A stretch of 36,051 nt of DNA from Desulfuromonadales bacterium GWC2_61_20 (GTDB taxonomy: Bacteria; Desulfobacterota; Desulfuromonadia; Desulfuromonadales; UBA2197): assembly GCA_001799485.1 (NCBI GenBank), contig MGTO01000047.1:1-36051 (forward strand). Direction: 5' to 3'. Below, one piece after another: positions 34,071-36,051 of this stretch (within the stretch, counting starts at the first letter, position 1; every line of letters starts with the position of its first letter). The position numbers were made by a program, and so were the translations under genes. The notes below the pieces were generated by a model. The model had not been told where the DNA came from and made no database searches. It saw only the letters and a program-made list of their open reading frames with translations.

Positions 34071-35540
34071 TCAGTGGAAATATTGCGCATTGAGGTAAAG
34101 ATGCGCCACGATGCTCGCCGCATAACCAAGAGCAATGGCCCAAGTCCACTTGAGGTGGCTGCCGAAGGTGTAAATGCCCCGTGCCGACCCCATGAGCGCC
34201 ACGCCAGCCGCCGAACCGATGGAGAGGAGGCTGCCGCCGACGCCGGCGGTGAGGGTCACCAGCAGCCATTGGCCGTGGGACATCTGTGGATCCATGGTCA
34301 GGACCGCGAACATGACCGGGATGTTGTCGACGACGGCCGAGAGGATGCCGACCAGGACGTTGGCCGTCGTCGGGCCGAGACCGAGGTACAGGAACTGTGA
34401 AGTAACCGCCAGATAACCGAACTGACCGAGGCCGCCGACACAGAGGACGACACCGTAAAAGAAAAGAAGAGTGTCCCATTCGGCACGGGCGATTTTGCGG
34501 AAGAGATCGAAACCACCAACGGGCAGGCGGCCGTGTCCCGGCGGAGCCGGTTCGGCATCGTTGTCGTGTTCGTCCGGGTTGTGCCCGGTCATATCCAAAG
34601 GCTGGTCGCCGGTGCCTTTACGCCCTTCGTGTAGTTTCAGCCAATAGGAAAAGAAGCCGAGATAGCCGAGACCGAGCATCATCCCGGCGGCGGGGGGGAG
34701 ATGGAGAAAGTTGTGAAAGGAGACGGCGGTGACGATGGTCAGCAGGAAGAGAAACATGATGCGCCTGGCGCCGACCTTCATACGGACCGACTCCTGCAAG
34801 GCCTGGGGGCGCTCCTTGCTGACGGCTAAACTCATCAGCACCGCGGGGATCAGCCAGTTGATCAGCGAGGGGAGGAAAATGGCAAAAAATTCGACAAAGT
34901 CGACTTTGCCCTTCTGCCAGACCATCAGGGTGGTAATGTCGCCAAAGGGAGAGAAGGCGCCGCCGGCGTTGGCAGCAACCACGACGTTGATACAGGCGAC
35001 GACAACAAATTTGCGATTGCTCCCGCCGACCGCCAGCACCACGGCGCCCATCAGCAGAGCCGTCGTCAGATTATCGGCCACCGGCGAGATGAAGAAAGCG
35101 AGGAGACCGGTCAGCCAGAAGACGACGCGCAGGGTGAAGCCGCGGCTGACCAGCCAGGAGCGCAGGGCCTGGAAGACACTGCGTTCGTCGAGGGCGTTGA
35201 TGTAAGTCATCGCCGCCAGCAGAAAGAGAAAAAGTTCGGCATATTCGATGAGATTGTGCTTGATGGCGGCATGAGGTGTGTCCTTGTCGCCGATGGCGGC
35301 AAAGGCCAGGGCCACCAGCACCCAAATGATCCCGGCGGCGAGGATCACCGGCTTGCTCTTGCGCATGTGCAACTTCTCTTCAAAAATCACCAAGACATAG
35401 GCGGCGACAAAAAGAACCAGGGCGACGACGCCATAGATGGTACCGGTGAGATTGACAAATTCGCCCGCCCCGGCACTGCTGGCCATGGCCTGGGTACTGC
35501 CGACAAAGAGAACTGAGAGTGCAAGCAGAAGAGCTTTCAC
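34071..35540 (-). CDS. nhaD: NhaD-type Na+/H+ antiporter
   Basis: Inner-membrane sodium/proton antiporter of the NhaD family (ion-transporter superfamily), 489 residues. An N-terminal signal-like segment (MKALLLALSVLFVGSTQAMA) precedes about 12 helices. Typical blocks are LIEYAELFLFLLAAMTYINAL, FFISPVADNLTTALLMGAVV, ANAGGAFSPFGDITTLMVW, VGILSAVVDNIPVMFAVL and GSLLSIGSAAGVALMG. A polar, His- and Asp-rich cytoplasmic loop lies in the middle (TGHNPDEHDNDAEPAPPGHG). The GTG start at 35540 has AAAGGAG 7 nt ahead. NhaD proteins export Na+ at neutral to alkaline pH. It is followed by a terminator and preceded by a second nhaD-like gene in the same direction. Confidence 0.93.
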   Translation of the reverse strand: MKALLLALSVLFVGSTQAMASSAGAGEFVNLTGTIYGVVALVLFVAAYVLVIFEEKLHMRKSKPVILAAGIIWVLVALAFAAIGDKDTPHAAIKHNLIEYAELFLFLLAAMTYINALDERSVFQALRSWLVSRGFTLRVVFWLTGLLAFFISPVADNLTTALLMGAVVLAVGGSNRKFVVVACINVVVAANAGGAFSPFGDITTLMVWQKGKVDFVEFFAIFLPSLINWLIPAVLMSLAVSKERPQALQESVRMKVGARRIMFLFLLTIVTAVSFHNFLHLPPAAGMMLGLGYLGFFSYWLKLHEGRKGTGDQPLDMTGHNPDEHDNDAEPAPPGHGRLPVGGFDLFRKIARAEWDTLLFFYGVVLCVGGLGQFGYLAVTSQFLYLGLGPTTANVLVGILSAVVDNIPVMFAVLTMDPQMSHGQWLLVTLTAGVGGSLLSIGSAAGVALMGSARGIYTFGSHLKWTWAIALGYAASIVAHLYLNAQYFH

Positions 35541-35691
35541 AGATCGACTCCTTTAGCGTTTTGGAAGTAACTATCCCGCTTTCCTGGTGCGGGAGCAGCG
35601 GCCTGTCGTTAAAATTTTCAGAACCCCGATACTTGGAAAGCGGGCCGTTTAACGGCCCGCTTTCCAATGTCCGTCATGCGCAAATACCGGA
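35541..35691. other. Intergenic region between two nhaD-like genes
   Basis: Holds the strong hairpin at 35633-35667 and the ribosome site of nhaD. No clear promoter pair is seen, so nhaD may be read through from the upstream gene or have a weak promoter of its own. Confidence 0.5.
35633..35667 (-). terminator. Strong hairpin after upstream nhaD-like gene
   Basis: Perfect 17-nt arms (35633-35649 with 35651-35667) around a single central T. There is no U run beyond the stem on the minus strand, so termination may be incomplete; it could also stabilise the 3' end of the upstream message. Confidence 0.6.
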
Positions 35692-36051
35692 TCAGTGAAA
35701 CATCCTGTACTGCACAATGTAGACGGCGATGCCGGCGAAGTAGCCGACCAGCGCCAGGCCGCTGATGCGCTTGACATACCAGAAGAAGTGGATCTTCTCC
35801 AGACCCATGGCGGCGACGCCGGCGGCCGAACCGATGATGAGGATGGAGCCGCCGGTCCCGGCACAGTAGGCCATGAACTCCCAGAGAAAAGAGTCCGTCG
35901 GATAGACGGCGAGGTCGTACATCCCCATGGAGGCCGCCACCAGAGGCACGTTGTCGACGATGGCGCTGGCCAGACCGATGATAGTGACGATGATGTCCTG
36001 ACGGCCGACGGTGCGGTCGAGCCAGCCGGCGAGGTTGGTCAGGATATGGGT
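35692..36051 (-). CDS. Second NhaD-type antiporter, C-terminal part
   Basis: The last 120 codons of a gene that begins beyond the right edge. The visible sequence has VTIIGLASAIVDNVPLVAASMGMYDLA, the block GTGGSILIIGSAAGVAAMG and a final helix ending VQYRMFH. These line up with the SAVVDNIPVMFAV, GGSLLSIGSAAGVALMG and NAQYFH blocks of the adjacent nhaD, so the two are tandem paralogues. The loop between is shorter and the sequences have clearly diverged, so this is an old duplication or a family with two subtypes. The stop at 35692 is intact. Confidence 0.9.
   Translation of the reverse strand, partial: THILTNLAGWLDRTVGRQDIIVTIIGLASAIVDNVPLVAASMGMYDLAVYPTDSFLWEFMAYCAGTGGSILIIGSAAGVAAMGLEKIHFFWYVKRISGLALVGYFAGIAVYIVQYRMFH

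Overview
The window is a 36 kb piece of a GC-rich bacterial chromosome. It most resembles the Desulfuromonadales/Geobacter group of (former) Deltaproteobacteria. The clues are a citrate synthase of the eukaryote-like type known from Geobacteraceae, the order rpsF-rpsR-DUF2232-rplI-dnaB, and a dusB(nifR3)-ntrB-ntrC cluster. This assignment rests on gene content and remembered family knowledge; no search was run. No insertion sequence, phage, CRISPR array or rRNA is visible, and the DNA looks like ordinary chromosome throughout.

Layout. 1-4822 (minus strand) is the rod-shape operon mreB-mreC-mreD-mrdA-rodA; rodA is cut by the window edge. 5018-8585 (plus) holds a membrane-anchored parvulin chaperone (PpiD-like), purC and a TPR lipoprotein. 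8673-9767 (minus) is a beta-propeller lipoprotein that converges on them across a perfect 56-nt palindrome. 9928-10142 holds tRNA-Ala(GGC) and tRNA-Leu(CAA). 10314-13265 holds a small Cys-rich protein, a SpoU-family RNA methyltransferase, a cyclophilin and an RlmI-type rRNA methyltransferase. 13440-16167 holds an unknown helical protein, an ArsP/DUF318-type permease and a class I methyltransferase. 16246-17577 (minus) is citrate synthase. Its promoter is flanked by two copies of an 11-nt repeat. 17901-21487 (plus) is dusB-ntrB-ntrC. 21572-26120 (minus) is the ribosomal-protein/replication operon rpsF-rpsR-DUF2232-rplI-dnaB, with an O-methyltransferase gene at its end. 26387-27359 holds a Pal-like lipoprotein and a small exported protein of unknown function.

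The most interesting part is 27459-33931. It holds a divergent pair of gene groups. On the minus strand are a GpgS-like (GT81-type) glycosyltransferase, a second glycosyltransferase with a similar core, and a CmpX-like conserved-TM-helix membrane protein. On the plus strand are a glycerate kinase, a mannosyl/glucosyl-3-phosphoglycerate phosphatase-like HAD enzyme and a Na+/Ca2+-exchanger-family antiporter, joined by ATGA overlaps. Together they look like a pathway for a glycosylglycerate compatible solute, possibly a disaccharide such as mannosylglucosylglycerate, coupled to ion and turgor functions. Two tandem NhaD-type Na+/H+ antiporters follow (34071-36051, the second cut by the edge), so the right third reads as a salt/osmotic adaptation region.

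The gene calls for conserved families are firm. The substrate of the sugar pathway, the operators and the promoters are inferences from sequence inspection only.
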